The translations under genes and the position numbers were made by a program. A stretch of DNA of 64,000 nucleotides from Rhodoferax sp. OV413 (GTDB taxonomy: Bacteria > Pseudomonadota > Gammaproteobacteria > Burkholderiales > Burkholderiaceae_C), in the NCBI RefSeq assembly GCF_900104385.1, contig NZ_FNJA01000004.1:248001-312000 (forward strand), read 5' to 3'. Shown in pieces: positions 1 through 10,741 of the stretch. Within the stretch, counting starts at the first letter, position 1. Every line of letters starts with the position of its first letter. The notes under the pieces are model-generated. The model searched no databases and had not been told where the DNA came from. It saw only the letters and a program-made list of their open reading frames with translations.

Positions 1-663
1 CTTATGGCTGAGGCGGCGGACGAACCAGTCGCCGAGGCTCTGTAACGCCTGCACGAAGACGATCAGCACCAGCACCACGGCCAGCATGACCTCGGGCAAA
101 AAGCGCTGGTAGCCGTAGCGGATGCCCAGGTCGCCCAGGCCGCCGCCACCGATGGCACCGGCCATGGCCGAGTAACCGGTCAGGCTGACCAGGGTGATGG
201 TCAGGCCGGCGACGATGCCGGGCAAGGCCTCGGGCAACAGCACTTTGAAGACGATCTGCCGGGTGCTGGCGCCCATGGCCTGCGCGGCTTCGACCAGGCC
301 GTGGTCGACTTCGCGCAGCGCGGTTTCCACCAGCCGGGCGATGAAGGGCGCGGCGGCAATCGTCAGCGGCACTACCGCCGCCATCGTGCCGATGGACGAA
401 CCTGTCAATAAGCGCGTCAGCGGAATGATGGCCACCAGCAAGATGATGAAAGGCGTGGAGCGCACCGCGTTGACGACGCCACCGACAGTGCGGTTCAGCG
501 CCGGGTTGTGCAGCACGCCACCGTGGTCGGTCAAGCGCAGGAACACGCCCAGCGGCACGCCGATCAGCGCGCCCACCGCACCGGAGATGCCGACCATCAC
601 CAGCGTCTCCCAGAACGAAGACGCAAACAGCTCCAGCAATTGCGGGGTAAAGGTATCAAACAT
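1..663 (-). CDS. metI: Methionine ABC transporter permease MetI (3' end at or just beyond window edge)
   Basis: Inner-membrane permease of the MetNIQ importer for methionine and related sulfur compounds. The reading frame starts at the ATG at 661-663 ([20 protein letters not shown]) and runs open to base 1 with 221 codons. The family is usually about 217 aa, so the stop should lie immediately outside the window. Several hydrophobic segments are visible, and the cytoplasmic coupling (EAA-type) loop is at about residues 134-160 ([10 protein letters not shown] followed by LLPEALPGI). The start overlaps the metN stop by 8 nt, implying translational coupling. The binding protein gene metQ is not in the window and may lie further left. 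Confidence 0.9.
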   Translation of the reverse strand, partial: MFDTFTPQLLELFASSFWETLVMVGISGAVGALIGVPLGVFLRLTDHGGVLHNPALNRTVGGVVNAVRSTPFIILLVAIIPLTRLLTGSSIGTMAAVVPLTIAAAPFIARLVETALREVDHGLVEAAQAMGASTRQIVFKVLLPEALPGIVAGLTITLVSLTGYSAMAGAIGGGGLGDLGIRYGYQRFLPEVMLAVVLVLIVFVQALQSLGDWFVRRLSHK

Positions 664-1696
664 GCGCCACCTCCTGTACTAGAACACCGGCACCGCGCAG
701 GTGCGCGACGGCGGCTGTCAGTTGCTCGCGGGCACCGCGCACATGCACGGCCAGCGCGCCAAACGGTCGGCCCTGGATCTCGTCGACCTGGCCGTGCAGG
801 ATGTTCAGGTCCAGCCCGAAGCGACGGATCACGTCCGACAGCAGCGGCCGGTCCGAGTCGTCGCCCGCAAATGCCAGCCGCAGCAGCTGGCCTTGCTGGG
901 CCGGCTCGGTGGCCATCAGCTTGCGGATGCGTGCCAGCACGCTCTCGGGCAGGTCCTGCGGCACGATCTCGGCGATCAGGCTGCGGGTGGTGGCGTGTTG
1001 CGGGCGGGTGAACACGTCGATCACCGCGCCCTGCTCCACGATGCGGCCGGCGTCTATTACCGCCACCCGGTCGGCCACCTGCTTGATCACCTGCATCTGG
1101 TGGGTGATCAGCACAATGGTCAAACCGAAGTCGCGGTTGATCTGGCGTAGCAGGCCCAAAATGGAACGGGTAGTTTCCGGGTCCAGCGCCGAAGTGGCTT
1201 CGTCGGACAGCAAGACCTTGGGGTTGCTGGCCAGCGCGCGGGCAATGCCTACGCGTTGCTTTTGCCCGCCGCTGATCTGCGCCGGGTAGCGGTCCCGCAG
1301 CGCCGACAGGCCGACCAGGTCCAGCAGGTCATCGACCCGCGCCTTGATCAGCGCCGGCCGGGTGCCGGCCAGCTCCAGCGGCAGCGCCACATTGTCAAAA
1401 ATTGTCCGTGAGGACAGCAGGTTGAAGTGCTGGAACACCATGCCGATCTGGTGCCGGGCAGCACGCAGATCGGGGGCGCTCAGCGCCGTCAGGTCGCGTC
1501 CATCGACGCGGACCTGGCCTTCTGAGGGCCGGTTCAACAGGTTGATCACACGCACCAGCGAGCTTTTGCCCGCGCCGCTGCGCCCGATCACCCCGAAAAT
1601 TTCACCCGCCTGTATCTGCAGGTCGATGCCCTGCAGTGCTTGCACCGGGCCTTGTGGGCCGGGGTAAGTCTGGTGGATGTTGTGTAACTCAATCAT
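656..1696 (-). CDS. metN: Methionine ABC transporter ATP-binding protein MetN
   Basis: ATPase of the MetNIQ importer, 346 aa. Walker [10 protein letters not shown] is at 38-46, the Q-loop (MVFQ) near 86-89, the signature SGGQK at 142-146, Walker B LLSDEA at 162-167 and the switch histidine H199. The C-terminal 85 residues or so form the NIL ligand-binding regulatory domain typical of MetN, which in known transporters mediates trans-inhibition by cytoplasmic methionine. The gene lies 19 nt after a small Mop-domain gene and overlaps metI. Placement downstream of ssu and metY suggests sulfur-source uptake, so a substrate other than methionine is possible. Confidence 0.93.
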   Translation of the reverse strand: MIELHNIHQTYPGPQGPVQALQGIDLQIQAGEIFGVIGRSGAGKSSLVRVINLLNRPSEGQVRVDGRDLTALSAPDLRAARHQIGMVFQHFNLLSSRTIFDNVALPLELAGTRPALIKARVDDLLDLVGLSALRDRYPAQISGGQKQRVGIARALASNPKVLLSDEATSALDPETTRSILGLLRQINRDFGLTIVLITHQMQVIKQVADRVAVIDAGRIVEQGAVIDVFTRPQHATTRSLIAEIVPQDLPESVLARIRKLMATEPAQQGQLLRLAFAGDDSDRPLLSDVIRRFGLDLNILHGQVDEIQGRPFGALAVHVRGAREQLTAAVAHLRGAGVLVQEVAHV

Positions 1697-1715
1697 GTCG
1701 TGGCGATGCCGGTCC

Positions 1716-1931
1716 TCACAGCTTGGCGATGGAGACTTCGGTGGACTTGACCAGCGCGACCACTTCGCTGCCGACCTTCAGCTCCAGGTCGACCACAGAG
1801 CGGGTGGTGATGACCGAGGTGACGATGCCCCAGGGGGTTTCGACATCGATTTCCGACACGACATCGCCGCGGATGATTTCTTTGATCTTGCCGCGGAACT
1901 GGTTGCGCACATTGATAGCTTGGATGGACAT
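1716..1931 (-). CDS. Mop/TOBE-domain molybdate-binding protein (molbindin-like)
   Basis: Stand-alone 71-aa Mop domain, starting [20 protein letters not shown]. The GKI.EI...VVSEI.VE.P pattern and a C-terminal [14 protein letters not shown] match the molbindin/TOBE fold, which binds molybdate or tungstate and assembles as oligomers. I chose the ATG at 1931 because GGAG lies 7 nt before it; the frame is open upstream but that part lacks Mop similarity. It sits between a nitroreductase-like gene and metN. Its role here is unknown: TOBE domains usually sit at the C-terminus of oxyanion-importer ATPases, so a link to the nearby sulfur oxyanion uptake genes is only inference. Confidence 0.82.
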   Translation of the reverse strand: MSIQAINVRNQFRGKIKEIIRGDVVSEIDVETPWGIVTSVITTRSVVDLELKVGSEVVALVKSTEVSIAKL

Positions 1932-1956
1932 GGGGAGACTCCTTGGGGTTAAAAAA

Positions 1957-2553
1957 TCAGACGATTTGGGCGACTTCGTCAAACGCTAAACGGGGTCCGC
2001 GCGGGTGGGTGGCCTGGTGGTCGGCCACACCCAGGTTGACCAGGAAATTGGCTTTCCAGCGACCATCGGCAAAGAAGGCCTGGTTCACCGCCGCCGCGTC
2101 AAAACCCGACTGCGCGCCCACATCCAGGCCCAGGGCGCGGGCCGCCAGGATCAGGTAGGCGCCTTGCAGGCTGGCATTGCGGAAGGCCGTGGCCTCGGCG
2201 GCCTGGGCATTGCTTTCAAACAGCGGCTTGGCGTTGTAGGCCGGGAACTGGCTGGGCAGGTGTTCGTAGAACTGGCTGTCCTGCGCCACGATCACCGTGA
2301 CACCGGCCGCCTCGGTCTGCGCGCGGTTGCCGGCCGACACCGCGGGCAGCAGCCAGGCCTTGGACTCGGCGCTGCGCACGAACACATAGCGCGCGGGCTG
2401 GGCGTTGAAGGCGGTGGGGCCCCACTTCAGCAGCTCGTACAGCTGGCGGATGGTGTCGTCGCTGACCGGCACAGGCTGGAACGCGTGGACCGTGCGGGCC
2501 TTGCGGAACAGCTGGTCCAGCGAGAGATCGGGCAAAACATGGAGTTGGGTCAT
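1957..2553 (-). CDS. Nitroreductase-family flavoprotein (RutE-like)
   Basis: FMN-dependent nitroreductase-fold protein of 198 aa. It resembles the RutE/malonic-semialdehyde reductase branch in length (RutE is about 196 aa) and in motifs: [11 protein letters not shown] near the N-terminus, [15 protein letters not shown] for the FMN site, and a C-terminal NLGVAD. I prefer the ATG at 2553 ([13 protein letters not shown]), because the upstream in-frame extension runs into a dispersed repeat. No other rut genes are nearby; its neighbours are metY and the Mop gene. The substrate cannot be told from the sequence. Confidence 0.82.
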   Translation of the reverse strand: MTQLHVLPDLSLDQLFRKARTVHAFQPVPVSDDTIRQLYELLKWGPTAFNAQPARYVFVRSAESKAWLLPAVSAGNRAQTEAAGVTVIVAQDSQFYEHLPSQFPAYNAKPLFESNAQAAEATAFRNASLQGAYLILAARALGLDVGAQSGFDAAAVNQAFFADGRWKANFLVNLGVADHQATHPRGPRLAFDEVAQIV

Positions 2554-2568
2554 GGCAAATAGTTGGTT

Positions 2569-2616
2569 GCTATTAAATAAAGAGCTGCTCGCGCAGATAG
2601 AACCTGCGCCAGAGCC
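2569..2616 (+). repeat. 48-nt dispersed palindrome-headed repeat, copy 1
   Basis: Begins GCTATTAAATAAAGAGC (imperfect palindromic head) and ends CTGCGCCAGAGCC. It occupies the spacer between metY and the nitroreductase gene. The same 48-nt layout recurs at ten or more other places in the window. Confidence 0.7.
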
Positions 2617-2638
2617 ACTTTTCACATAAATTTCTAGA

Positions 2639-3931
<1,293 letters not shown>

Positions 3932-3958
3932 GGTGTCTCCCTCAGATGGTGGTGAAAA

Positions 3959-4765
3959 TCAAATCGCCCAACGGATGCCGAAGATCGGCGTCAAATCGCC
4001 GCCCCGCGCACGGTCTATATGCGCGGGCCGCTCTGGTTTTTGTAGCACGCGATCCAGGATGCGCTTTTCGATGCGGGCGAACTCCGGGTCGCCATGCCAG
4101 CGCGGCCGGGCCAGGGCGATGTTTTCGTCCAGCGCGATACGGCCGTCTTCGATCAGGATCACCCGGTCGGCCAGGGCCACGGCCTCCTGCACGTCGTGCG
4201 TCACCAGCAAGGCGGTAAAGCCCTGGTCCTGCCACAGGCCTTCGACCAGGCGGTGCATCTCGATGCGGGTCAGCGCATCCAGCGCGCCCAGCGGCTCGTC
4301 GAGCAGCAGCAGGCGCGGGTTGCGCACCAGGGCGCGGGCCAGGGCCACACGCTGGCGCTGGCCGCCGGACAGCTTGGCCGGCCAGTCGTTCTTGCGGTCC
4401 GCCAGGCCTACCTGGGCCAGCACTTTCTCGCCCTGCTCGCGCGCCGATTTCGGCAGGCCGATCAGCACGTTGTCTATCACCTTGTGCCAGGGCAGCAGGC
4501 GCGCATCCTGGAACATGATGCGGGTGTCGGCACGGATGCCTTGCACCGGCTCGGCGTCCAGTTGCAGACTGCCGCCGGTGGCCGACTCCAGGCCCGCCAC
4601 CAGGCGCAGCAAAGTGCTTTTGCCGCAGCCGCTGCGGCCGACGATAGCGACGAACTGGCCAGGCTCTATGGTCAACTGGGTGTTGTGCAGCACCTGGCGT
4701 TCGCCATAGCGTTTGCTCAGGGATTGCAGCTGCAGCCGCACGCCGTTGTTTGCTTGTTCAGACAT
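3959..4765 (-). CDS. ssuB: Aliphatic sulfonate ABC transporter ATP-binding protein
   Basis: ATPase of the sulfonate importer, 268 aa. Walker [10 protein letters not shown] is at 43-51, signature LSGGQ at 132-136, Walker B LLLLDEP at 152-158, and the H-loop in [28 protein letters not shown] is characteristic of the SsuB/TauB/NrtD group. The ATG at 4765 (MSEQANNG) follows the ssuC stop by 8 nt. The frame is open further upstream but overlaps ssuC. It works with SsuC and the SsuA-like binding protein at 7524-8474. Confidence 0.93.
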   Translation of the reverse strand: MSEQANNGVRLQLQSLSKRYGERQVLHNTQLTIEPGQFVAIVGRSGCGKSTLLRLVAGLESATGGSLQLDAEPVQGIRADTRIMFQDARLLPWHKVIDNVLIGLPKSAREQGEKVLAQVGLADRKNDWPAKLSGGQRQRVALARALVRNPRLLLLDEPLGALDALTRIEMHRLVEGLWQDQGFTALLVTHDVQEAVALADRVILIEDGRIALDENIALARPRWHGDPEFARIEKRILDRVLQKPERPAHIDRARGGDLTPIFGIRWAI

Positions 4766-4773
4766 GGTGGCCC

Positions 4774-5655
4774 TCAATTGGTATTGGCTTGGTAGCCAGG
4801 GTGCCAGCGCAGGAAGAAGCGCTCCAGGCCGCGGGCGAACACGTCGGCCAGCTTGCCCAGCAAGGCGTAGAGCAGGATGCCGACCAGCACGATGTCGGTC
4901 TGCAGGAATTCGCGGGCGTTCATCGTCAGGTAACCGATGCCGGCCTGGGCCGAGATGGTTTCCGCCACGATCAAGATCACCCACATCAGCCCCAGCGAGA
5001 AGCGCAGGCCCACCAGGATGCTTGACAGCGCGCCCGGCAGGATGATGTCGCGGTACAGCTGCCAGCGCGTCAGGCCGTAGCTGCGACCCATCTCGATCAA
5101 GGCCGGGTCCACATTGCGGATGCCGTGGAAGGTGTTCAGGTAGATCGGGAAGAACACCGACACCGAGATCAGGAACAGCTTGGCCGTCTCGTCGATGCCG
5201 AACCACAGAATCACCAGCGGAATCAGCGACAGCGCGGGGATGTTGCGCACCATTTGCAGGCTGGAGTCGAACAGGGTTTCGAAGAACTTCACCGAGCCCG
5301 TCAACAGGCCCAGCAGCAGGCCCAGGCCGCCGCCCATGGCCAGGCCGGACAAGGCACGCCAGGCGCTCACGCCCACATGCTTGGCCAGCTCACCGGAGGC
5401 CGCCAAGGCCCATGCGGCCTTGAACACGTCGAACGGCGCGGGCAGGATGCGGGTCGCCAGCCAGCCCACGCTGGAGGCGATCTGCCAGACCACGATCAGC
5501 ACGATGGGCAGCAGCCAGGGCAGCAAGCCCTGGCCTACGCTGGCAGCAAAGACCTTGAAGGGGAAACGCGACGGGGCTGCAGCCGGAGCATCTTCGGCCG
5601 TGTGGGGAAACGGCGTGACCTGCAGCTCATGCTCGTATGTACGGGGGCCGCTCAT
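4774..5655 (-). CDS. ssuC: Aliphatic sulfonate ABC transporter permease
   Basis: Inner-membrane permease of the sulfonate importer, 293 aa, with about six hydrophobic segments. The EAA coupling loop is [17 protein letters not shown], followed by [13 protein letters not shown]. An N-terminal tail of about 40 residues, rich in Pro and Ala, precedes the first membrane segment and is longer than in E. coli SsuC (about 263 aa). The ATG at 5655 overlaps the stop of the VOC gene in an ATGA arrangement, so translation is probably coupled. I did not extend into the longer upstream open frame, which overlaps the VOC gene. Confidence 0.92.
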   Translation of the reverse strand: MSGPRTYEHELQVTPFPHTAEDAPAAAPSRFPFKVFAASVGQGLLPWLLPIVLIVVWQIASSVGWLATRILPAPFDVFKAAWALAASGELAKHVGVSAWRALSGLAMGGGLGLLLGLLTGSVKFFETLFDSSLQMVRNIPALSLIPLVILWFGIDETAKLFLISVSVFFPIYLNTFHGIRNVDPALIEMGRSYGLTRWQLYRDIILPGALSSILVGLRFSLGLMWVILIVAETISAQAGIGYLTMNAREFLQTDIVLVGILLYALLGKLADVFARGLERFFLRWHPGYQANTN

Positions 5656-6044
5656 ACGGTGCTCGCCTGGGATGCGTCGGGTTCCAGAAATTCCAGCTGG
5701 TTGCCCGCCGGGTCCTTGACGTAGAAGCGCAGGTAGCCAACCAGCGGGCGGCTTTCTTCCAGCGCCACGTCGGCCGACAGCAGGCGGTTGCGCAGCGTAG
5801 GCAGGCCTTGCACTTCGAACGCCAGATGGCTGGGGATGGGGTTGGGGTTGGGCTGCCAGTTGTCGGTCGGCACCAGGTCGATGCGCTGGTGGCCGGCAAC
5901 AAAGCGCAGCGGTGCATGGGTGTCCACGGGCTCGCCGTAGTTGAACTCGGTCAGGCCGATTAGCTGGTTGTAGAAGCGCCGGATCTGCGCCTCGTCGCCC
6001 GCGCGGAACGCCAGCTGCGCGTGGTGGATGGAATGGATGTTCAT
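5652..6044 (-). CDS. VOC (glyoxalase/dioxygenase superfamily) protein in the ssu operon
   Basis: Small 130-aa protein with a single VOC fold: HHAQLAF near the start, FYVKDPAGNQLEFLEP near the end. A metal-binding set is plausible, with the histidine in the first strand (HHAQL) and the glutamate in NQLEF. The ATG at 6044 has AAGGAAG upstream. It sits between ssuD and ssuC, where the E. coli ssu operon has nothing. A role in handling an aldehyde or other product of sulfonate cleavage is possible but is inference; no specific substrate is recognisable. Confidence 0.82.
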   Translation of the reverse strand: MNIHSIHHAQLAFRAGDEAQIRRFYNQLIGLTEFNYGEPVDTHAPLRFVAGHQRIDLVPTDNWQPNPNPIPSHLAFEVQGLPTLRNRLLSADVALEESRPLVGYLRFYVKDPAGNQLEFLEPDASQASTV

Positions 6045-6058
6045 GGGTTTCTTCCTTT

Positions 6059-7228
6059 TCAGCTTTGCGAGGCCTTGGGTAGATAGTTGTTGCCGACCAC
6101 TTCGCCAAACGGCCCGGTCAACTGTTGGCCGGGTAGCTTGAGCTTGTCCTGCACGCTGCGCGGCAGCAGCGGGAACACCAGCTCGGCGAAGCGGTAAGCC
6201 TCTTCCAGATGCGGGTAGCCGGACAGCACGAAAGTGTCCAGACCCAGGTCCGCGTACTCCTGCATGCGCGCGGCCACGGTCTGCGGGTCGCCGACCAGGG
6301 CCGTGCCGGCACCGCCGCGCACCAGGCCTACGCCGGCCCACAGATTCGGGCTGATTTCCAGATCGGCACGCGTGCGCTTCTTGCCACCCGCATGCAGCGC
6401 AGCCATGCGGCGCTGGCCCTGCGAATCCATGCGCGCAAACGCCGCCTGGGCGCGGATCACGGTGTCGTCGTCGAGCTTGCTGATCAGGCTGTCGGCTGCG
6501 GCCCAGGCCTCGGCATCGGTCTCGCGGACTATGACGTGCAGGCGGATGCCAAACTTGACGCTGCGGCCGTGTTTGGCGGCGCGGGCGCGCACATCGGCGA
6601 CCTTCTTGGCCACTTCAGCGGGCGGTTCGCCCCAGGTCAGATAGGTGTCGACCTGCTCGGCCGCCAGGTCGTGCGCCGCGTCGGACGAGCCGCCGAAGTA
6701 CACCGGCGGATACGGCTTTTGCAGCGGTGGATAGAGCAGCTTGGCGCCGGTGACGCTGAGGTACTGGCCCCCAAAGTCAAAGCTCTCACCGTCGTGGCTG
6801 CGCGCCAGAATTTCGCGCCAGATGCGGATGAACTCGGCCGACTGTTCGTAGCGCTGCGCGTGGTCCAGATAGACGCCGTCGCCCTCCAGCTCGGCCTGGT
6901 CGCCACCGGTCACCAGGTTGATCAGCAGACGTCCGCCGGACAGGCGGTCAAAGGTGGCGGCCATGCGCGCGGCCAGGCTGGGCTGGTGCAGGCCGGGGCG
7001 CACGGCGACCAGGAACTTCAAACGCTGGGTCACCGGCAGCAGCGCCGACGCCACCACCCAGGGGTCTTCGCACGAGCGGCCGGTGGGGATCAACACGCCC
7101 TCGTAACCCATGCTGTCGGCCGCCTGGGCGACTTGCTTCAGGTAGTCGAAATTGACTTCGCGCGCACCCTCGCTGGTGCCCAGGTAGCGACTGTCGCCGT
7201 GGATGGGGATGAACCAGAAAACTTGCAT
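6059..7228 (-). CDS. ssuD: FMNH2-dependent alkanesulfonate monooxygenase
   Basis: Bacterial-luciferase-family enzyme of 389 aa (E. coli SsuD is 381) that uses FMNH2 and O2 to split alkanesulfonates into sulfite and aldehyde. SsuD-type motifs are the N-terminal [41 protein letters not shown], and [15 protein letters not shown] near the C-terminus. The ATG at 7228 (MQVFWFIP) matches the family start. FMNH2 would come from SsuE (8565-9161). The 295-nt spacer upstream separates it from the ssuA-like gene, so a second promoter may lie there. Confidence 0.94.
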   Translation of the reverse strand: MQVFWFIPIHGDSRYLGTSEGAREVNFDYLKQVAQAADSMGYEGVLIPTGRSCEDPWVVASALLPVTQRLKFLVAVRPGLHQPSLAARMAATFDRLSGGRLLINLVTGGDQAELEGDGVYLDHAQRYEQSAEFIRIWREILARSHDGESFDFGGQYLSVTGAKLLYPPLQKPYPPVYFGGSSDAAHDLAAEQVDTYLTWGEPPAEVAKKVADVRARAAKHGRSVKFGIRLHVIVRETDAEAWAAADSLISKLDDDTVIRAQAAFARMDSQGQRRMAALHAGGKKRTRADLEISPNLWAGVGLVRGGAGTALVGDPQTVAARMQEYADLGLDTFVLSGYPHLEEAYRFAELVFPLLPRSVQDKLKLPGQQLTGPFGEVVGNNYLPKASQS

Positions 7229-7355
7229 TGCAAACAACTCCAAAAATCGTGGACGTGAAAGTTAACGGCGGGCATCGGCCCAGTGGTTGCTACGGGTGGA
7301 CACACAACGGAGATGGCGACTTGGCGCCACGCCCCAGGGACGGAACAGGCCATTT

Positions 7356-7403
7356 GCTACTAATTTAGTAGCTACCAGCGCTGGTAAATCCTGCGCCGGA
7401 GGG
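7356..7403 (+). repeat. 48-nt dispersed repeat, copy 2 (in the ssuA-ssuD spacer)
   Basis: The head GCTACTAATTTAGTAGC is a near-perfect palindrome, and the tail is CTGCGCCGGAGGG. The rest of the 7229-7523 spacer shows no convincing gene: a 90-codon open frame across it lacks recognisable protein character. Confidence 0.7.
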
Positions 7404-7523
7404 CTGAAGAGCCCCCAACTCACTGCCGAGGTCACCAGCAGGCGCAGCGCGTTCTGTTGCACGTTCTGCTGCGTACGTTGCTGCGTGTCTGCGGCGGGGC
7501 TGCGCGTCGCCACGGCCCGCACC

Positions 7524-8474
7524 TCAGGCCGCACCGGCCAGGGCGGCGTCCAGGATGTTGATCTTCTTGGGCAGCAGCTTCAGCTCAAAGAAGGTGTCGG
7601 CAATCTGCTGCTGCTCGGCCAGGATGGCTTTGGTAACGGGCACCGTGCCGATGGGGCGGCGCTGCAAAGTCAACTCGGCCACGCTGCGGTCGAGCCCCAG
7701 GATCGCGGCGTACTCGGCTGCGGCGGCGGCGCGGTCGGTTCCGAACCATTTGTCGATAGCGGTCACCTCCTCCACCGCAATGCGCAGGATGTCTGCGTTC
7801 TTATCGGCAAAGCTGCGCGAGCTGAAGTAGTAACCGCGGTTGTTGACCACACCGGTGGCATCGGCCAGCAGGCGTGCATCCAGCGTCTTTTGTGCAGCGG
7901 CCAAAAATGGATCCCAGATCACCCAGGCATCCACCGAGCCCTGTACAAAGGCGGCACGCGCATCGGCGGGTGCCAGGTGAACGTGCTGCACGTCGCTGTA
8001 GGCCAGGCCGTTTTTCTCCAGCAGCTTGGCCAGGAAGAACTGCACGTTCGAGCCCTTGTTGTAGGCCACTTTCTTACCCTTCAGGTCAGCCAGCTTCTGC
8101 ACGGTAGAACCCTTGGGGACGATGATTGCCTCACTAGCAACCAGCGGCACGGTGGCGGCAACATAGACCAGCGGCGCACCGGCAGCCTGGGCAAATATCG
8201 GCGGGGCCTCTCCCACGTCGCCGAAGTCGATGGAGCCTACGTTCAACGCTTCCAGCTGCACCGGGCCGGCGTTGAACTCGGTCCACGTCACGTTGACACC
8301 CAGCGGAGCCAGGCGTTTCTCCAGGGTACCGCGGGCTTTCAAGAAGCTCAGCACGCCCTTTTGGTTGCCAATGCGCAGGGTGCGCGGCGCCTGTCCGAAG
8401 GCCTGGAACGCAGGGACAGCCAGTGCGGCGGCGGCCAGTACCTGGCGGCGGGAAATCAAATTAGATGGATGCAT
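7524..8474 (-). CDS. ssuA: Sulfonate ABC transporter periplasmic substrate-binding protein (SsuA-like)
   Basis: Exported binding protein of 316 aa. The signal at about 1-28 has a twin-arginine-like start (ISRRQVLAAAALAVPAF) and ends near FGQ, so Tat export is possible, though a Sec signal is not excluded. The mature part has the SsuA/TauA/NrtA pattern: LRIGNQKG, EFNAGPVQLEALNVGSIDFG, LKGKKVAYNKGSNVQFFLAKLLEKNGL with DAWVIWDPFL further on. I chose the ATG at 8474 (CAAGGAC upstream) over a more upstream alternative. It delivers organosulfonates to SsuBC. Confidence 0.9.
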   Translation of the reverse strand: MHPSNLISRRQVLAAAALAVPAFQAFGQAPRTLRIGNQKGVLSFLKARGTLEKRLAPLGVNVTWTEFNAGPVQLEALNVGSIDFGDVGEAPPIFAQAAGAPLVYVAATVPLVASEAIIVPKGSTVQKLADLKGKKVAYNKGSNVQFFLAKLLEKNGLAYSDVQHVHLAPADARAAFVQGSVDAWVIWDPFLAAAQKTLDARLLADATGVVNNRGYYFSSRSFADKNADILRIAVEEVTAIDKWFGTDRAAAAAEYAAILGLDRSVAELTLQRRPIGTVPVTKAILAEQQQIADTFFELKLLPKKINILDAALAGAA

Positions 8475-8564
8475 TTGGAAGTCCTTGGACACTGCGCAGG
8501 CAAAGCTCTGCCCTGCCGCTGCGCAGCATGAAAAATTGGAAGAAGGAATAAGCGGCCGGTGGCG

Positions 8565-9161
8565 TTAAACGCTACATCGCACCAGCGAGAAATGCACAGG
8601 CGCAAAAGCGGTACTTGCCTGTACGACCGGCTTGCCCAAGCCCTGCGCTAGCGGCAGCAGATCGACCGCGCGGTACAGGCGCTGGGCCAGATCGGCATCC
8701 AGCTGGTGCGCATCGGGCGGCAGCAGCACGACCTGGCCGTCTATGGCGAAAACGCCGGGCAGGATGTGGTCGGCCGACAGGGCTTGCAGCACGGGCCGCA
8801 GCGCGTAGTCAAGCGCCAGCATGTGGTGCGGGCTGCCGCCGGTAGCCAGCGGCAACACGGTTTTGCCTTTGAAGGCAGTTTGCGGCAGCAGGTCCAAGAA
8901 CAGCTTGAGCACGCCGCTGTAGGCAGCCTTGTAGATCGGCGTGGCCACCACAATCGCCCGGGCCCGCGCCACCTTGGCCACCGCCTGCGCGATGCTGGGG
9001 TGGGCTACATCGGCCAGCACCAGGGCCTGGGGCGACAGGTCGCGTATCAGCACCCGCTCGACCAGGGCGCCACGCGCCTCCAGGTGCTGCTGCGTGGCAT
9101 CCAGCAAAGCGGCAGAACGCGAGCGCTCGGACGGACTGCCAGCAATTAAGAGGATGGACAT
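8565..9161 (-). CDS. ssuE: NADPH-dependent FMN reductase SsuE
   Basis: Flavodoxin-fold reductase, 198 aa (family about 190). It has the N-terminal phosphate-binding loop GSPSERSRS at 8-16, ATPIYKAAYSGVLKLFLDLLP (substrate and dimer region) and LATGGSPHHMLALDYALRPVL, typical of SsuE/MsuE. It supplies reduced FMN to SsuD. The ATG at 9161 has GGGAG 7 nt before it. It is the first enzyme gene of the ssu set here, 98 nt after the sulfate-binding protein gene. Confidence 0.93.
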   Translation of the reverse strand: MSILLIAGSPSERSRSAALLDATQQHLEARGALVERVLIRDLSPQALVLADVAHPSIAQAVAKVARARAIVVATPIYKAAYSGVLKLFLDLLPQTAFKGKTVLPLATGGSPHHMLALDYALRPVLQALSADHILPGVFAIDGQVVLLPPDAHQLDADLAQRLYRAVDLLPLAQGLGKPVVQASTAFAPVHFSLVRCSV

Positions 9162-9206
9162 TCAAAGACTCCCTGGTGCATTTTTTTATGTGTGTCTACC
9201 TATGGG

Positions 9207-9247
9207 CCCAACGCCCGCCCCCCAATGGGGCACAGTGCGGCGTTGGG
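9207..9247 (-). terminator. Hairpin between sbp and ssuE
   Basis: Inverted repeat CCCAACGCC / GGCGTTGGG (9207-9215 with 9239-9247) with an inner CCCC-AAT-GGGG stem. On the minus strand it follows the sbp stop by 12 nt, but no T-run follows directly. It is therefore an mRNA-stabilising or weak termination structure rather than a classical terminator. Confidence 0.45.
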
Positions 9248-9259
9248 CTGAGCGGGCAA

Positions 9260-10282
9260 TTACTTCTTGCTGTAGATCTGGTCGAACACGCCGCCTTCGG
9301 CGAAGTGGGTCTTCTGCGCCTTGGTCCAGCCGCCGAACAGCTCGTCGATGGTGAACAGGTTCACCGTGCCGAACTGCTTGGCGTACTTGGCCTGTGCGGC
9401 TTTGTCGCGCGGGCGGTAGAAGTTCTTGCCAGCCAGGTCTTGGCCGACAGGGCTGTACAGGTACTGCAGATAGGCTTCGGCAATCTTGCGGGTACCGCGC
9501 TTGTCGACCACCTTGTCGACCACGCTCACAGGTGGCTCGGCCAGGATAGACAGGCTGGGGGTGACGATCTCGAACTTGTCCTTACCGAATTCCTGCAGCG
9601 CCAGATAAGCCTCGTTCTCCCAGGCGATCAGCACGTCGCCTTGGCCACGCTCGGTGAAGCTGGTGGTGGCACCGCGGGCGCCGGAATCCAGCGTGACGGC
9701 ATTGCTGTAGAGCGCTTTTACGAAGTCACGTGCATGGGCTTCGTCGGCGCCATTCTTCTTGACGGCGAAGCCCCAGGCAGCGAGGTAGTTCCAGCGCGCA
9801 CCGCCCGATGTCTTGGGGTTGGGCGTGACGATACCGACGCCGGGGCGCACCAGGTCGCTCCAGTCGCTGATCTTCTTGGGGTTACCCCTGCGCACCAGGA
9901 ACACGATGGTGCTGGTGTAGGGCGAGGCGTTTTGCGGCAGGCGCTTTTGCCAGTCGGCAGGGATCAGCTTGCCGAACTCGTTCAGCGCGTCCACGTCATA
10001 CGCCAGAGCCAGCGTAACCACGTCGGCCTCCAGACCGTCGATTACCGAGCGTGCCTGCTTGCCAGAGCCGCCGTGCGATTGCTTGATGCTGACTTCTTGT
10101 TTGTTCTTGGCCAGCCAGTCTTTGGCAAAGGCGGCGTTGAAGTCCTTGTAGAACTCACGGGTCGGGTCATAGGACACGTTGAGCAGAGTGACAGGCGCGG
10201 GAGCCTGGGCGTGGGCGGAAAGACCTGCGGCGGAGACAGCAAAAACAGCGAGGGCTTGAGAAAGGCGGCGGCGGGTCAACAT
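9260..10282 (-). CDS. sbp: Sulfate ABC transporter periplasmic substrate-binding protein
   Basis: Sulfate/thiosulfate-binding protein, 340 aa. The signal peptide of about 26 residues begins [16 protein letters not shown] and ends SAHAQ. Mature motifs typical of Sbp/CysP are [63 protein letters not shown] and [17 protein letters not shown]. No cysTWA permease/ATPase genes are in the window, so it must use a transporter encoded elsewhere, or it is a stand-alone scavenging protein at the head of the ssu region. I chose the ATG at 10282 by the signal peptide. Confidence 0.93.
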   Translation of the reverse strand: MLTRRRLSQALAVFAVSAAGLSAHAQAPAPVTLLNVSYDPTREFYKDFNAAFAKDWLAKNKQEVSIKQSHGGSGKQARSVIDGLEADVVTLALAYDVDALNEFGKLIPADWQKRLPQNASPYTSTIVFLVRRGNPKKISDWSDLVRPGVGIVTPNPKTSGGARWNYLAAWGFAVKKNGADEAHARDFVKALYSNAVTLDSGARGATTSFTERGQGDVLIAWENEAYLALQEFGKDKFEIVTPSLSILAEPPVSVVDKVVDKRGTRKIAEAYLQYLYSPVGQDLAGKNFYRPRDKAAQAKYAKQFGTVNLFTIDELFGGWTKAQKTHFAEGGVFDQIYSKK

Positions 10283-10610
10283 AGGTGTAGTAGGTAGTCC
10301 AGAAAGGTGATGGGATGGATTCTGGAAGCGAACTGTCAAAACTGGAACGAATGAATTTTTGGTTGTTTATTACTTAAACATCTCAAGTCACTCAGATCCG
10401 GTGCAGCGCAGCAACTTTAAAAATGTGCGGCCATTACCGGACATAGTTGGCAGGCGCTGCGCGTCTCCCGATTGCAGTTTGGTGGCAGAGGACTACATTC
10501 ATTTACATGTCGGTGCCGGGGCGGATCACCCCCAGCGAACAAAGCGCCAGTGTTTCAACAACGTGGCGCCACCGACGCCATATTCACGCCGGCACCGCCA
10601 TCCGTGCCAG

Positions 10611-10668
10611 CTTCACCAGCCGGGTAAATTTCCTTGTAACCGGGGAATTTACAAAAAACTTGGTGAAG
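10611..10668. repeat. Nested two-stage inverted repeat in the sbp / C40 hydrolase intergenic region
   Basis: The outer arms CTTCACCA (10611-10618) and TGGTGAAG (10661-10668) enclose inner arms GTAAATTTCC (10624-10633) and GGGAATTTAC (10643-10652) with a 9-nt loop. It could be a structured RNA, an operator or an element relic. The rest of 10283-10741 holds no credible gene; it is presumably the divergent promoter region of sbp and the C40 gene. Confidence 0.55.
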
Positions 10669-10705
10669 TTCATTACAAATCAAGCACTTACGCTAGTTCG
10701 ACGGC

Positions 10706-10734
10706 TTGACTTATGGGGCGGCAGTCTCTAACCT
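10706..10734 (+). promoter_or_regulatory. Candidate sigma-70 promoter of the C40 hydrolase gene
   Basis: TTGACT (10706-10711), 17-nt spacer, TAACCT (10729-10734). A start about 7 nt downstream would fall at or next to the ATG at 10742, implying a leaderless or nearly leaderless mRNA. No Shine-Dalgarno sequence is visible before that ATG. Confidence 0.4.
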
Positions 10735-10741
10735 ACGCCCG

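Noticed and set aside
3932-3958. SAM or SAH riboswitch in front of metY
   Set aside because: Only 27 nt separate ssuB and metY; no room and no fold. The metN leader spacer (19 nt) is likewise too short.
7262-7534. 90-codon ORF in the ssuD-ssuA spacer
   Set aside because: Crosses a dispersed repeat, has low-complexity composition and no recognisable family; spacer is more likely untranslated.
10334-10339. TTGACA upstream of sbp as a -35 element
   Set aside because: No acceptable -10 at 16-18 nt downstream (ATCCCA-like only).
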